Below are positions 15,931-26,113 of a stretch of DNA of 64,000 nt, in pieces. Location of the stretch: positions 186,001-250,000 of the forward strand of contig NZ_BPRA01000008.1 of assembly GCF_022179645.1 (NCBI RefSeq), given 5' to 3'. The first letter of the stretch is position 1. Each line of letters opens with the position of its first letter. This stretch comes from Methylobacterium thuringiense (GTDB taxonomy: Bacteria > Pseudomonadota > Alphaproteobacteria > Rhizobiales > Beijerinckiaceae). The position numbers and the translations under genes were made by a program. The notes below the pieces were generated by a model. It did not search any database. It was not told the DNA's origin and saw only the letters and a list, made by a program, of their open reading frames with translations.

Positions 15931-18609
15931 ATGACCGTGCCCGCGTCCGACGCCGTCGTGAAAACCACCTGCCCCTACTGTGGGGTCGGCTGCGGCGTGC
16001 TGGCCAGCCCGGACGGGCAGGGCGGGGCGGGCATCGCCGGCGACACCGAACACCCGGCGAATTTCGGCCGTCTCTGCTCGAAGGGCTCGGCGCTGGGCGA
16101 GACGCTCGGCTTCGAGGACCGGCTGCTGCACCCGATCGTCGACGGGGCGCGCGTGTCCTGGGAAGGCGCGCTCGGCACGGTGGCGGGCGGCCTTAAGAAA
16201 ATCGCCGAACAGCACGGGCCGGATTCAATCGCCTTCTACCTCTCCGGCCAGCTGCTGACGGAGGACTATTACGTCGCCAACAAGCTCGCGAAGGGCTTTC
16301 TCGGAACGCCCCACGTCGACACGAATTCCCGGCTCTGCATGTCGAGCGCCGTGGCGGCCCATCGCCGCGCGTTCGGCTCGGACACCGTGCCCGGCTGCTA
16401 CGAGGATCTCGACGAGGCCGACCTGCTGGTCCTCGTCGGATCGAACACCGCCTGGTGCCACCCGATCCTCTATCGCCGCATGGCCGACGCAAAGGCCAAG
16501 CGTGGCACCACGATCGTCACGATCGACCCCCGCCGCACCCAGACCGGCGAGGAAGCCGACCTGCATCTCGGGCTGAAGCCCGGCAGCGACACCGCCCTGT
16601 TCTCGGGGCTCCTCGTGCATCTGGCGGGGCAGGGCGCCGTCGACCGGGCTTACGTCGCCGAGCACACCGCCGGCTTCGACGCGGCGCTGGAGCGGGCCCT
16701 CACCATCGCCCCGACCATCGCCGCTACCGCCGCCGCGACTGGCCTGAGCGAGGCCGATGTCGGCCGGTTCTTCGCGCTGTTCACCCGCACCCGCCGGGTC
16801 GTGACCTGCTTCAGCCAAGGCGTGAACCAGTCGGCCCAGGGCACCGACAAGGGCAACGCCATCATCAACTGCCACCTCGCCACCGGGCGGATCGGGCAGC
16901 CGGGTATGGGGCCATTCTCGCTGACCGGGCAGCCCAACGCCATGGGTGGGCGCGAGGTCGGGGGACTCGCCAACATGCTCGCCGCCCACATGCATTTCGA
17001 CAATCACGAGGTCGACAAGGTCCGCCGCTTCTGGAGCGCGCCGAACATCATCACCGGCGAGGGCATGAAGGCGGTGGCGATGTTCGAGGCCATCGCGCGG
17101 GGCAAGATCAAGGCGCTCTGGGTGATGGGCACCAACCCCCTCGTCTCGATGCCGCGCGCCGACGAGATCCGCGCGGCAATCGCCGGCCTCGACCTCTACG
17201 TCGTCTCCGAAGTGCTCGCGACGAGCGACACGGCGCGCGCGACGGCGAAAAAGACCGTGCTGCTGCCGGCTCTGGCCTGGGGCGAGAAGGACGGGACGGT
17301 CACGAATTCCGAGCGCCGCATCTCGCGCCAGCGCCGCTTCCTGAAAGCTCCCGGCGCGGCCCGGGCCGACTGGGCGATCATGAGCGACGTCGCCAAGCGC
17401 CTCGGCCACGGCGCGGCCTTCGCCTACACCTCCGCCGCGCAGATCTTCCGCGAGCACGCCGCGCTGTCGGCCTTCGAGAACGACGGCACCCGCGACTTCG
17501 ACATCGGCGGCCTCGCCGATCTCAGCGACCGCGCCTACGACGCGACGGCGCCCGTGCAATGGCCGCTGACGAAGCGCGGCCCGGATCCGCGAAAAGGCCG
17601 GGCGCGGATGTTCGCCGACGGGCGCTTCTACACCTTCGACAAGCGCGCCCGCTTCGTCGCCGTGCAGCCGCCGGCCCTGGCCCAGCCGGCGACCGCGGAG
17701 CATCCGCTGATCCTCAACACCGGCCGGGTGCGCGACCACTGGCACACCATGACGCGCACCGGAAAGAGCCAGCGTCTCTCCGCCCACCGTGCCGTGCCGT
17801 TCGTGGAGATCCATCCCGACGATGCCGCACGCTATCGCCTGACCGAGGGCGGTTTCGCCCGGGTAACGACGGCCAATTCCAGCGCGATCCTGGAGGTGAC
17901 GATCAGCGACGGCGTGCGGCCTGGCGACATCTTCGCGCCAATGCACTGGAGCGACATGACCGCCTCCAACGGTCGCGTCGTGGCGCTGGTGCGCGGCACG
18001 CCCGATCCGGTCTCCGGCCAGCCCGAGCTGAAGGCGACGCCCGCCGCAATGGAGCCTGTCGCCTATCGCTCGCGCGGCTACCTGCTGACCCGCGCGGCGA
18101 CGGCGGCCCCCTCCGGCTGGTGGTGGACCCGCGCGACGGTGCAGGGCGGCTCGGGGCTGATCTTCGCGACGCAGGACGGTTCTCGCGAAGTCGCGATGGC
18201 GCTGCGCGGGCTGTTTCCGGCGCACGAACTCGCCGAATATTCCGACCATGCGCGGGCCCTCTACCGGCTCGCGGCCTATCGCGACGGCCGGCTCATGGCC
18301 TGCCTTGCCGTCGAAACGGGCGAGCGGCGGCCGGACTGGGAACTCGCCAAGCAGGTTTTTGCGGCCCCCGAGATCGAGGCGGCCGATCGGCGCAGCCTGC
18401 TCTCCGGCCGGACCCAGACGGCGTCGGCCGGTCCGGTGATCTGCGCCTGCCACGGCGTCGGCCTCGACGTCATCACCGCGACGATCGCGGCCGGCGCCGG
18501 CTCCGTCGAACAGGTCGGCGCGGCCTGCAAGGCCGGCACGAATTGCGGCTCGTGCATCCCAGAGATCCGCAAGCTGCTCGCCCCGGCGCTTGCGCGCGAC
18601 GCCGCGTGA
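15931..18609 (+). CDS. nasA: NasA, assimilatory nitrate reductase catalytic subunit
   Basis: An 892-residue molybdopterin (bis-MGD) oxidoreductase that reduces nitrate to nitrite in the cytoplasm. The N-terminal [4Fe-4S] site is C14-x2-C17-x3-C21-x27-C49. Typical MGD-binding patches follow (SNTAWCHPILYRR, IDPRRTQTGEEADLHL, GTNPLVSMP). The C terminus has a BFD-like [2Fe-2S] domain with C838-x-C840 and C872-x2-C875 (CACHGVGLDV, TNCGSC), a feature of NasA forms that accept electrons from an NAD(P)H flavoprotein. No Tat signal is visible. Molybdenum cofactor genes are not in the window. Confidence 0.94.
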   Translation: MTVPASDAVVKTTCPYCGVGCGVLASPDGQGGAGIAGDTEHPANFGRLCSKGSALGETLGFEDRLLHPIVDGARVSWEGALGTVAGGLKKIAEQHGPDSIAFYLSGQLLTEDYYVANKLAKGFLGTPHVDTNSRLCMSSAVAAHRRAFGSDTVPGCYEDLDEADLLVLVGSNTAWCHPILYRRMADAKAKRGTTIVTIDPRRTQTGEEADLHLGLKPGSDTALFSGLLVHLAGQGAVDRAYVAEHTAGFDAALERALTIAPTIAATAAATGLSEADVGRFFALFTRTRRVVTCFSQGVNQSAQGTDKGNAIINCHLATGRIGQPGMGPFSLTGQPNAMGGREVGGLANMLAAHMHFDNHEVDKVRRFWSAPNIITGEGMKAVAMFEAIARGKIKALWVMGTNPLVSMPRADEIRAAIAGLDLYVVSEVLATSDTARATAKKTVLLPALAWGEKDGTVTNSERRISRQRRFLKAPGAARADWAIMSDVAKRLGHGAAFAYTSAAQIFREHAALSAFENDGTRDFDIGGLADLSDRAYDATAPVQWPLTKRGPDPRKGRARMFADGRFYTFDKRARFVAVQPPALAQPATAEHPLILNTGRVRDHWHTMTRTGKSQRLSAHRAVPFVEIHPDDAARYRLTEGGFARVTTANSSAILEVTISDGVRPGDIFAPMHWSDMTASNGRVVALVRGTPDPVSGQPELKATPAAMEPVAYRSRGYLLTRAATAAPSGWWWTRATVQGGSGLIFATQDGSREVAMALRGLFPAHELAEYSDHARALYRLAAYRDGRLMACLAVETGERRPDWELAKQVFAAPEIEAADRRSLLSGRTQTASAGPVICACHGVGLDVITATIAAGAGSVEQVGAACKAGTNCGSCIPEIRKLLAPALARDAA

Positions 18610-18631
18610 GGTCAGGTTCGGGACCGTCACG

Positions 18632-20113
18632 ATGTCGAGACCCACGCTTTCCGCGATGAGCACGCCCCGTCAGCCACGCGAAACCCGCTCCGCCGGCCTC
18701 GAGCCGCTGGCGGTGCTGCCCGTCTTCGTGCCGCTGCAGGGCAAGCGCGCGGTGCTCGCCGGCTCGAACGGCGGCGCGCCCTGGAAGGTGAAGCTGCTCG
18801 CCGCCGCCGGGGCAAACGTCGATGTCTACGCCCCCGAGCCGAGCGAGGAATTGCTTGCCGTGCCAGGCAATATCGCCGCCGGCTCCGTGACCCTGCATCA
18901 CCGCGCCTGGACGCCGGCCGATCTGGCGGGCGCGGCCTTCGCCATCGGCGCGATGGAGGATGAGGACGACTGCATCGCCTTCGTCGCCGAGGCACGGAAA
19001 ACCGGGGCGATCGTCAACGCCGTCGACCGGCCGCATCTCTGCGACGTGAAGTTCGGCGCCATCGTCAACCGTTCGCCGCTGGTGGTGGGCATTTCCACCG
19101 AGGGGGCCGCCCCCGTCTTCGGGCAGACCGTGCGCGCCCGCATCGAGGCGATGCTGCCGCGTGGGTTCGCCCGCTGGGTCGGGGCGGCGCGCGACTGGCG
19201 CGAGGCCGTCACCGGCCGCTTCCACGGCTTCTCCGAACGTCGCGGCTTCTGGGAGCGGTTCACGGACCGCGCCTTCGCCGAGCCCGATCGGGCGCCGACC
19301 GAGACAGACCTCGAAGAGCTCCTGGGCCAGGCTGAGGCGGCCCCGAAGGGCGGCGCGGTGACCCTCGTCGGCGCGGGGCCGGGCGATGCCGAGTTGCTGA
19401 CCCTCAAGGCGCTGCGTGCCCTGCGCAACGCCGACGTCATCCTCTACGACGACCTCGTCGCCCCCGAGATCCTCGATTATGCCCGCCGCGAGGCCCGCAC
19501 CATGCTCGTCGGCAAGACCGGGCACGGGCCATCTTGCCGCCAGGACGATATCAACGCGCTGATGGTCTCGCTGGCGAAGGCCGGTAAGCAGGTGGTTCGC
19601 CTGAAATCCGGCGACCCGCTCGTCTTCGGTCGCGCCGGCGAGGAGATCGACGCCTGCCGTCTGGCCGGCATTCCCTGCGCCGTCGTGCCGGGCGTGACCG
19701 CCGCCCAGGGTGCCGCCGCCTCGCTCGGCATCTCGCTGACGCACCGTGACGCCGCGCGCCGCCTGCAATACGTCACCGGTCACGACCGCCGCGGCGCGCT
19801 CCCCGAGGACCTGAACTGGGGGGCGCTGGCCGATCCGAGCGTCACCACCGTGGTCTACATGCCCAAGCGCACCCTCGGCGTGCTGCTGGAACGCGCCATC
19901 GCCGAGGGACTCGCCCCCACGACGCCGGCCCTCGTGGTCTTCAATGCGACCCGGCCCGAACAGGCCACGGTCACCGGCACCGCCACCGACCTCGCCGCGC
20001 GGATTGAGGCCGCCGGCTTTGAGGGTCCGGCGATCCTGATGGTGGGCGAAGCGCTCGGGCGCCGCGAGGCGGGGGTCATCGTCGAGAGCGGGCAGGATCG
20101 GCTGGCGATCTGA
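18632..20113 (+). CDS. cysG: Multifunctional siroheme synthase
   Basis: A 493-residue fusion. The N-terminal part (about 20-220) is precorrin-2 dehydrogenase/ferrochelatase, and the C-terminal part (about 235-480) is uroporphyrinogen-III C-methyltransferase (VTLVGAGPGDAELLTLKALR, VVRLKSGDPLVFGRAGEE, VVPGVTAAQGAAASLGI). It supplies siroheme to the adjacent nitrite reductase and to sulfite reductase. The NAD-binding loop reads AGSNGGAPWK rather than a standard GGG-x-VA, a modest deviation. ATG 18632 was chosen; ATG 18656 is possible and neither has a strong ribosome site. It follows nasA by 22 bp. Confidence 0.9.
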   Translation: MSRPTLSAMSTPRQPRETRSAGLEPLAVLPVFVPLQGKRAVLAGSNGGAPWKVKLLAAAGANVDVYAPEPSEELLAVPGNIAAGSVTLHHRAWTPADLAGAAFAIGAMEDEDDCIAFVAEARKTGAIVNAVDRPHLCDVKFGAIVNRSPLVVGISTEGAAPVFGQTVRARIEAMLPRGFARWVGAARDWREAVTGRFHGFSERRGFWERFTDRAFAEPDRAPTETDLEELLGQAEAAPKGGAVTLVGAGPGDAELLTLKALRALRNADVILYDDLVAPEILDYARREARTMLVGKTGHGPSCRQDDINALMVSLAKAGKQVVRLKSGDPLVFGRAGEEIDACRLAGIPCAVVPGVTAAQGAAASLGISLTHRDAARRLQYVTGHDRRGALPEDLNWGALADPSVTTVVYMPKRTLGVLLERAIAEGLAPTTPALVVFNATRPEQATVTGTATDLAARIEAAGFEGPAILMVGEALGRREAGVIVESGQDRLAI

Positions 20114-20210
20114 GCGGCTCGGGCGAGGGTCGACCGGACGCATGAGGCGGGCCTTGGCGTTCCGTCGCCGCCGCGGGTAGAGGTGCGTCCCTCATCGTCG
20201 GACTGCTACC

Positions 20211-20801
20211 ATGATCGCCAAGCCTCGCGCTCTCCTGATCCTGCTCGCCTTCACCGCCGGCCTGGTGGCGCTCTCGGCGGGCGCGGTGATGTACCTCACG
20301 CCGAAGAACGACCAGGCGGTTAGGAGCGCCGTCGGCGGACCCTTCACCCTGGTGAACCAGGAGGGTAGGACCGTCACCGAGCGCGATTTCGCCGGGGCGA
20401 CGCATCTCGTGTTCTTTGGCTTCACCCATTGCCCCGACGTGTGCCCGACGACGCTGCAGCAGATCAGCGACGTGCTCGCCGCCCTCGGACCGAAAGCGGA
20501 CAAGCTGAAGGTCGCCTTCGTCACCGTCGATCCCGAGCGCGACACGCCGGAGACCCTCAAGACCTACCTGTCGAGCTTCGACCCGCGCATCACCGGGTTG
20601 ACCGGAACGCCGGAGCAGGTCGCGGCGGCGGTGAAGGCCTATCGCGGCTATTCCCGCAAGGTCGAGGGCAAGGACGGCGACTACGTCATGGAGCACACCG
20701 CGCTGGTCTACATCATGGATGGCCGCAACGATTTCGTCGGCGCGCTCAATCTTCAACGGACGCCGCAGGAGACGGCGAAGGAGCTGGCCGGTCGGATCTG
20801 A
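20211..20801 (+). CDS. SCO1/SenC copper chaperone
   Basis: A 196-residue membrane-anchored thioredoxin-fold protein. One N-terminal transmembrane segment (about residues 7-29) precedes a periplasmic domain with the copper-binding CPDVCP motif (C74, C78) and the distal histidine in MEHTALVYIMD. SCO proteins deliver copper to the CuA site of cytochrome c oxidase or act in thiol redox control. It is convergent with the glycosyltransferase gene and separated from cysG by about 100 bp, so it is probably its own unit. Confidence 0.92.
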   Translation: MIAKPRALLILLAFTAGLVALSAGAVMYLTPKNDQAVRSAVGGPFTLVNQEGRTVTERDFAGATHLVFFGFTHCPDVCPTTLQQISDVLAALGPKADKLKVAFVTVDPERDTPETLKTYLSSFDPRITGLTGTPEQVAAAVKAYRGYSRKVEGKDGDYVMEHTALVYIMDGRNDFVGALNLQRTPQETAKELAGRI

Positions 20802-20862
20802 CTCTTTTTGCTGGTTCGCAGGCTTTCGACGCAGAGCCGCGAGGCACTTTTGCGAAGCCGGC

Positions 20863-22737
20863 TCATGGCCCCCGCCGGCGCTTCAGATGCAGCGCGCCGC
20901 TGCGGGAGGTGCGCGACAGGCCGTGCTCGGTCTTGTTCCAGCGATGGGGATGCCGGGCGAGTTCGAAGACCGCCAGCCATGCGGCGATGCTGACGAGGGC
21001 GAAGTAGATCGGCATCAAGGCGGCGAAGATCAATAGATCGGGCCAGCCGCGCCGAAGGCAGCCGACGGCACCGGGAAGCCACATGGCGACGAAGCCCGCG
21101 GAAGCGACCACCAGCGCCCCGGCTCCGGTGAGATGCGCGATCAGCCCCGCACCGGGCTTCGCGTCGAGAGCCGTCCACTCGATCCCCAGCCAGATCGTCA
21201 GGAGCGGGTAGAGCAGAGCCGAGAGGACCGTGCCCGGCACGACCGCCACCGCACACAGGCTATCGAGCAGCCCCAGCCTGCGGACCACGTCGAGAGGACG
21301 GCGTCCATGGGTGAAGCTCGTCTGCATGAAGCCCTTGAGCCAGCGAGTCCGCTGGCGCAGCCAGGCACGCAGCGTCTTGGGGGCTTCCTCGAAGGTCGGG
21401 CTCGGCAGGTCGCCGACGCGATAGCCCGCCAGCGCCAGCCGGATGCCGAGATCGGCATCCTCCGTCACGTTCCAGGCGTCCCAACCGTGCAGTTCCCGCA
21501 GCACCCGCGTGCGGAAATGCGTCGAGGTGCCGCCGAGAGGCGTCGGCATCCGCCACGCCGTCAAGGCCGGCAGCAGCACGTCGAAGAGGCCGGCATACTC
21601 GATCGCGAACAGCCGAGTCAGCCAGCTCTCGGCACAGTTGTCGATGACGAGCCGCCCCTGGAGGCAGGCGGTCGACGGGGGCTCGTCCGCAAACCGGCTC
21701 GCCGCCTCGCGAAGCTGGCCGGGATCGACCTGATCCTCGGCATCGAAGACGACGAGCAACTCGCCGCGCGCCAGCGGCAATCCGACATTGAGTGCCCGCG
21801 GCTTGGTGCGGGGTAGACCGGGCGGAACGACGACGACCTCGAAGCGGGCCGGCAACACCGCCGCGCGCAACGCCGCGGCCGTCTCGCCGTCGTCGGCTTC
21901 GATCAGGATCTTTATGTCGAGCTTGGCCTCCGGATAGTCGAGCCGCGCCAAGGTGTGGATCAGCCGCGGCAAGATCACGGCTTCGCGGTAGAGCGCGACC
22001 AGGACCGTGTAGGTCGGCAACGCGCGATCCGCGAGCCGGCGTGCACCGGCGGCGGGCTCGGTGCGCGCGGGGACCGTCACCGCGGCGAGGCGGAGCGCCA
22101 GCATGGCCAGCACGGAGCACTGGCCGAGCGCGATCAGTCCAAAACCGATCGTGTCGGGTAGCCGGCCGGCCATGAGGAACAGCAGGAAGACCAGCCCGAA
22201 GAGGCAGAGACTCGGCCAGGCCGGGCCGGGTGTGCAGGACCATTCCGGGTAGTGCCGCGCCAGATCGTTGGCGGCCTCGTCGGCGATCGTCTCCGCGAAC
22301 CGTTCGAAGGCGGCGAGCCGCAGCCGGCGCGGCGACGTGATGGCCGGCGGCGGCGCCAAGCGCGCATATCCTGCGATCAATCGCGCGATGGCCGCGCCGC
22401 GCGGCGCCACGACGAGCGACTGCGCCGAGCCGGTCGCAAGCGGTGCCGCGCCGACTTCGAGGATCTGCGGATAGCGCGCGGTCTCGTCCAGAGAGACACG
22501 TTCGAGGAACACCGTGCCCAAGGTCCGTGCGAGGGCACGGTAGAACAGGTCCTCGTCCATCAGCCCGCGATTGACGAGGACCGTCGCGGCGTCGGTTCCG
22601 CAGGCGCGGGCGAGGGCGGCTGCCTGGGCGAGCGTGGCATGGGGGACGCCGGCATCCAGCAGGAAGCCGATCTCGGGCGGCAGGGATAGCCGACTTGCCG
22701 CTCCCCTTGCCGATCCGCTCTCCGCTTCGCTCGCCAC
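20863..22737 (-). CDS. BcsA-like family 2 glycosyltransferase with MshEN-like N terminus
   Basis: A 624-residue membrane glycosyltransferase. Processive GT2 motifs are present: DAED at 332-335, TEDADLG at 425-431 and QRTRW at 462-466. Hydrophobic segments lie at about 174-190, 196-222 and after 490. Residues about 20-85 (VLVNRGLMDEDLFYRALARTLG) resemble the GspE/MshE N-terminal helical domain, some of which bind cyclic-di-GMP; this is inference. The polymer made is unknown and no accessory cellulose genes are adjacent. The start is a GTG, 34 bp from the divergent GTG-started neighbour. Confidence 0.85.
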   Translation of the reverse strand: MASEAESGSARGAASRLSLPPEIGFLLDAGVPHATLAQAAALARACGTDAATVLVNRGLMDEDLFYRALARTLGTVFLERVSLDETARYPQILEVGAAPLATGSAQSLVVAPRGAAIARLIAGYARLAPPPAITSPRRLRLAAFERFAETIADEAANDLARHYPEWSCTPGPAWPSLCLFGLVFLLFLMAGRLPDTIGFGLIALGQCSVLAMLALRLAAVTVPARTEPAAGARRLADRALPTYTVLVALYREAVILPRLIHTLARLDYPEAKLDIKILIEADDGETAAALRAAVLPARFEVVVVPPGLPRTKPRALNVGLPLARGELLVVFDAEDQVDPGQLREAASRFADEPPSTACLQGRLVIDNCAESWLTRLFAIEYAGLFDVLLPALTAWRMPTPLGGTSTHFRTRVLRELHGWDAWNVTEDADLGIRLALAGYRVGDLPSPTFEEAPKTLRAWLRQRTRWLKGFMQTSFTHGRRPLDVVRRLGLLDSLCAVAVVPGTVLSALLYPLLTIWLGIEWTALDAKPGAGLIAHLTGAGALVVASAGFVAMWLPGAVGCLRRGWPDLLIFAALMPIYFALVSIAAWLAVFELARHPHRWNKTEHGLSRTSRSGALHLKRRRGP

Positions 22738-22771
22738 TCGCAGGGACTCGCAGACGTGCTAGGAAGCAAGA

Positions 22772-23704
22772 GTGAGCCAGACCTCTTCTTCACACGCGCA
22801 TTGCCGACGAATTTCCGCCTTCGGGTCAAGGCCCCGGCTGCGGCTAGCTGTGGGTCTCTGCCTAGCCGCGACGACACTCCTCGCCGGTGTGGCGGATCGG
22901 GCGCTGGCGCAGGATCCGGCGCCGGCGGCCACGCCCGGCGTCGCGATCCCGAACTTCTGGAATCCGCGCGCCCGCGGCGAACGAGTCGAGGCGCCGCAAC
23001 TCGGACGGGCCGTCCGCTTCCTGACGGACGACGAGTTTCCGCCGCTGCATTTCGCGGGACCGGACGGCAATCCGACCGGCTTTTCGGTGGAGCTGGCGCG
23101 CGCGGTCTGCGACCGGCTCGCCGTGACCTGCACGGTCCAGGCGCGGCGCTTCGATACGCTGCTCGATGCGCTGAACGACAAGCAGGGCGACGTGGTCGCC
23201 GCAGCGATCCCGCTGACGGCGGGCTTGCGCAGCCGCTTCCTGGCGACACGCCCCTATTTCCGCTGGCCGGCACGATTCGTCGCCCGGACCGACAAGGGGC
23301 TGCCGGCCCCCTCGACCCAGGCTCTCGCCGGCAAGAGCGTCGGCGCGATCGAGAGCAGCGCGCACGCGGCCTACGTGACCGCGTTCTTCCCCGGCGCGGC
23401 GCTGAAACCCTTCCCCGATCTCGCGGCGGCGGAAGCTGCCCTGAAGCGGGGGGAGGTCGACTACCTCTTCGCCGACGGCCTCAACCTCGCCCTCTGGATC
23501 GGCGGCCAGGATTCCGAGCGCTGCTGCGCGTTCATCGGCGGCGACTATCTGGAGAACCGCTACTTCGGCGAGGGGATCGGCCTCGTGACCCGGACGGAGG
23601 ACGCCGCGCTCTCCCGCGCCCTAGACGATGCGCTCCAGCGGGTCTGGGACGACGGCAAGTACGCGGAGATCTACTTGCGGTTCTTCCCGGTCAGTCCGTT
23701 CTAG
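22772..23704 (+). CDS. Family 3 extracellular solute-binding protein
   Basis: A 310-residue periplasmic binding protein. After a signal sequence (about residues 20-46, ending near ALAQD) come the family 3 features FLTDDEFPPLHFAGPDGNPTGFSVELARAVCDRL and the hinge region (GKSVGAIESSAHAAYV). The ligand is probably an amino acid or a small polar compound. The GTG start has an AGGAAG ribosome site. No permease or ATPase gene adjoins it, so it may be an orphan receptor or serve a distant transporter. It is divergent from the glycosyltransferase gene. Confidence 0.85.
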   Translation: MSQTSSSHAHCRRISAFGSRPRLRLAVGLCLAATTLLAGVADRALAQDPAPAATPGVAIPNFWNPRARGERVEAPQLGRAVRFLTDDEFPPLHFAGPDGNPTGFSVELARAVCDRLAVTCTVQARRFDTLLDALNDKQGDVVAAAIPLTAGLRSRFLATRPYFRWPARFVARTDKGLPAPSTQALAGKSVGAIESSAHAAYVTAFFPGAALKPFPDLAAAEAALKRGEVDYLFADGLNLALWIGGQDSERCCAFIGGDYLENRYFGEGIGLVTRTEDAALSRALDDALQRVWDDGKYAEIYLRFFPVSPF

Positions 23705-23718
23705 AGCGCTCTCCGCCG

Positions 23719-23815
23719 AAGTGGTTGCCGGTTCGTCGAAAGAGAGCGCGACAAAACCGAAAAACCAGAGCCGGGATCCGATCCGGATGGATCGGGCACG
23801 GCTCTGATCCCTCGC
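23719..23815. repeat. Palindromic extragenic element between binding-protein gene and lysS
   Basis: A two-layer hairpin: AGAGCCG (23767-23773) pairs with CGGCTCT (23799-23805), and inside it CCGATCC-GGAT-GGATCGG (23778-23795). It is preceded by an AGAGCGCG-rich A+T-containing tract. It is of a different sequence type from the CCCTCTCC repeats. It could act as a transcription stop for the upstream gene, but it has no T-run. Confidence 0.6.
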
Positions 23816-23905
23816 GTTGACCGGCCCGGAGCCGGTCCATAGGGTGCGGCCCCTCGCGCCGGCCCGCCCGTCGGCGCTCCTGCTTCCTCGCTCAAGCCCC
23901 CGATC

Positions 23906-25576
23906 ATGACCGCCCCGCTCGCCCTCGACCCCGACATCCTCGACGCCGCCGCCACGGCCGCCGCCTGGCCGTTCGAGGAGGCGCGCAAGCTCGTGGCGCG
24001 GCTGGAGCGCAAGCCGAAATCCGAAGTGCTGTTCGAGACCGGCTACGGCCCGTCGGGCTTGCCGCATATCGGCACCTTCGGCGAGGTCGCCCGTACCTCG
24101 ATGGTGCGCCACGCCTTCCGCGTCCTGACCAACGACAGCGTGCCGACGCGGCTGATCGCGTTCTCCGACGACATGGACGGCTTGCGCAAGGTGCCGACCA
24201 ACGTGCCGAACCAGGACCTGCTGGCAAAGGCGCTGAACCTGCCGCTGACCCGGGTGCCCGACCCCTTCGGCACCCATGACAGCTTCGGCGCGCACAACAA
24301 CGCGGAGCTGCGCCGCTTCCTCGACGCCTTCGGCTTCGACTATGAATTCCGCTCGGCGACCGCGTGCTACGAGGCGGGGCTGTTCGACGACACGCTGCGT
24401 CTCGTGCTCGACCGCTACGAGGCGGTGATGGCGATCATGCTGCCGTCGCTCAGGGCCGAGCGCTCGGCCTCCTACTCGCCGTTCCTGCCGATCCACCCGG
24501 TGACGGGCCACGTCATGCAGGTCTCGATCGACGAGGTCAGGCCGTCCGCCGGCACCATCGTCTGGCGCGATCCGGCCACCGGCGAGGGCTACGAGACGCC
24601 GGTCACCGGCGGCCACGTGAAGCTGCAATGGAAGCCCGACTGGGCGATGCGCTGGGTCGCGCTCGGCATCGATTACGAGATGGCCGGCAAGGACCTGATC
24701 GATTCCGTGAAGCTCTCGGGCAAGATCGCGCAGGCCCTCGGCGCCGAGCCGCCGGAGGGCTTCAACTACGAACTCTTCCTCGACGAGAACGGCCAGAAGA
24801 TCTCGAAGTCGAAGGGCAACGGCCTGACCATCGACGAGTGGCTCGCTTATGGCACGCCGGATTCGCTCTCGCTGTTCATGTACAACAAGCCGCGCGAGGC
24901 CAAGCGCCTGTTCTTCGACGTGATTCCGCGCAACGTCGACGAGTACGACAACTTCCTCGGCCGCTACCCGCGGCAGGACGCGAAGCTGCGCCTCGGCAAC
25001 CCGATCTGGCACCTGCATGCCGGCGCGCCGCCGGCACCGGAGGCGATCGACGCCGCCGGCACGACGATCAGCTTCGCCATGCTGCTCAACCTGGTCTCCG
25101 TGGCCAATGCCGAGACGCCCGACGTGCTCTGGGGCTTCATCCGCCGCTACGCGCCCGATGTCGGGCCCGGGACGCATCCACGCCTCGCCGCGCTCGTCGA
25201 CCGGGCGCTCGCCTATTATCGCGATTTCGTGCGCCCGCAGAAGCAGTACCGCGCGCCCTCCGAGGAGGAGACTGCGGCTTTTCGCGACCTCGCCGAGGCG
25301 CTTGGCCAGCACGAAGGCTCGGCCGATCCGGAGGCGTTGCAGGCCGTGGTCTACGAGGTGGGGCGGCGGCATTTCCCCGATCTCTCGGGCAAGTCGAAGA
25401 GTCCCGATGGGCGGCCGGGGGTGGCCAAGACCTGGTTCGCCTCGATCTACAACGTGCTGCTCGGCGAGGCGCAGGGACCGCGCTTCGGCTCGTTCATCGC
25501 GCTCTACGGCGTAGCCGAGACGCGGGCGCTGATCGGAAAGGCCCTGGAAGGAGCGTTCGTCGGCGAGCCGGCCTGA
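23906..25576 (+). CDS. lysS: Lysyl-tRNA synthetase, class I
   Basis: A 556-residue class I (archaeal-type) LysRS, the form used by many alphaproteobacteria in place of the class II enzyme. The ATP-binding signatures are HIGT at 54-57 and KISKS at 298-302. It charges tRNA-Lys in the cytoplasm. The gene stands alone, and a hairpin GGACGAGC-GGGAC-GCTCGTCC at 25600-25620 follows the stop but lacks a T-run. Confidence 0.94.
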   Translation: MTAPLALDPDILDAAATAAAWPFEEARKLVARLERKPKSEVLFETGYGPSGLPHIGTFGEVARTSMVRHAFRVLTNDSVPTRLIAFSDDMDGLRKVPTNVPNQDLLAKALNLPLTRVPDPFGTHDSFGAHNNAELRRFLDAFGFDYEFRSATACYEAGLFDDTLRLVLDRYEAVMAIMLPSLRAERSASYSPFLPIHPVTGHVMQVSIDEVRPSAGTIVWRDPATGEGYETPVTGGHVKLQWKPDWAMRWVALGIDYEMAGKDLIDSVKLSGKIAQALGAEPPEGFNYELFLDENGQKISKSKGNGLTIDEWLAYGTPDSLSLFMYNKPREAKRLFFDVIPRNVDEYDNFLGRYPRQDAKLRLGNPIWHLHAGAPPAPEAIDAAGTTISFAMLLNLVSVANAETPDVLWGFIRRYAPDVGPGTHPRLAALVDRALAYYRDFVRPQKQYRAPSEEETAAFRDLAEALGQHEGSADPEALQAVVYEVGRRHFPDLSGKSKSPDGRPGVAKTWFASIYNVLLGEAQGPRFGSFIALYGVAETRALIGKALEGAFVGEPA

Positions 25577-26113
25577 GGCCGCGCAGCGTTCGGATCAGCG
25601 GACGAGCGGGACGCTCGTCCCGCCTGTCCCAGGGCGTCCCACGGTCGCTTGTCCCGGCCGACTCCGCCTCACTTCGCACGTGCGCGAAAACGAGCTTGAC
25701 GAGCGCGACGCAAATCAGCTAATATTCCTATATTCTCCTAAGCCGTGTCCGATCCGGTCAGGATCGTCGACGGATGCCGGAGTTGGCTTCGGGCTCACCG
25801 AATCGGCTGGGTTTTCAACGCGCGGCGTCATCGCCTCTGCCCTGCACGATCAACCCCTGCTGCGACGGCGATGTCCACGGCATAGGCGATGAGGTTGCAG
25901 ACCGAAAATATCCGGCCGAGCAGGAGCTGGCCGGTGAGCGTGAGGCGGAACGCATCGAGACCGGGCGTGTGAAACAGGCGAAGGCGCTCGCCACGGCGCG
26001 GGCGAGCGGCTTTACGCACGCGGGATCGGCACAGTTCGAGCTCTTTCGGAATCTTCAGTTGCGAGAAGGCATTTCAGGAGGCCGTGTCCAGGATCGACAT
26101 TTGCTGGTAGTCG
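25577..26113. other. Non-coding stretch between lysS and the tRNA-like sequence
   Basis: About 540 bp without a convincing gene. It contains the hairpin at 25600-25620, an A+T-rich patch at about 25715-25740 that could be a promoter or an old junction, and on the minus strand a 63-codon frame (25828-26019) with a short hydrophobic run. The frame has no recognisable family or good ribosome site and may be a gene remnant. Confidence 0.4.

Noticed and set aside
25828-26019. Minus-strand 63-codon frame before the tRNA-like sequence
   Set aside because: It has a hydrophobic patch but no ribosome site or family; at most a gene remnant.
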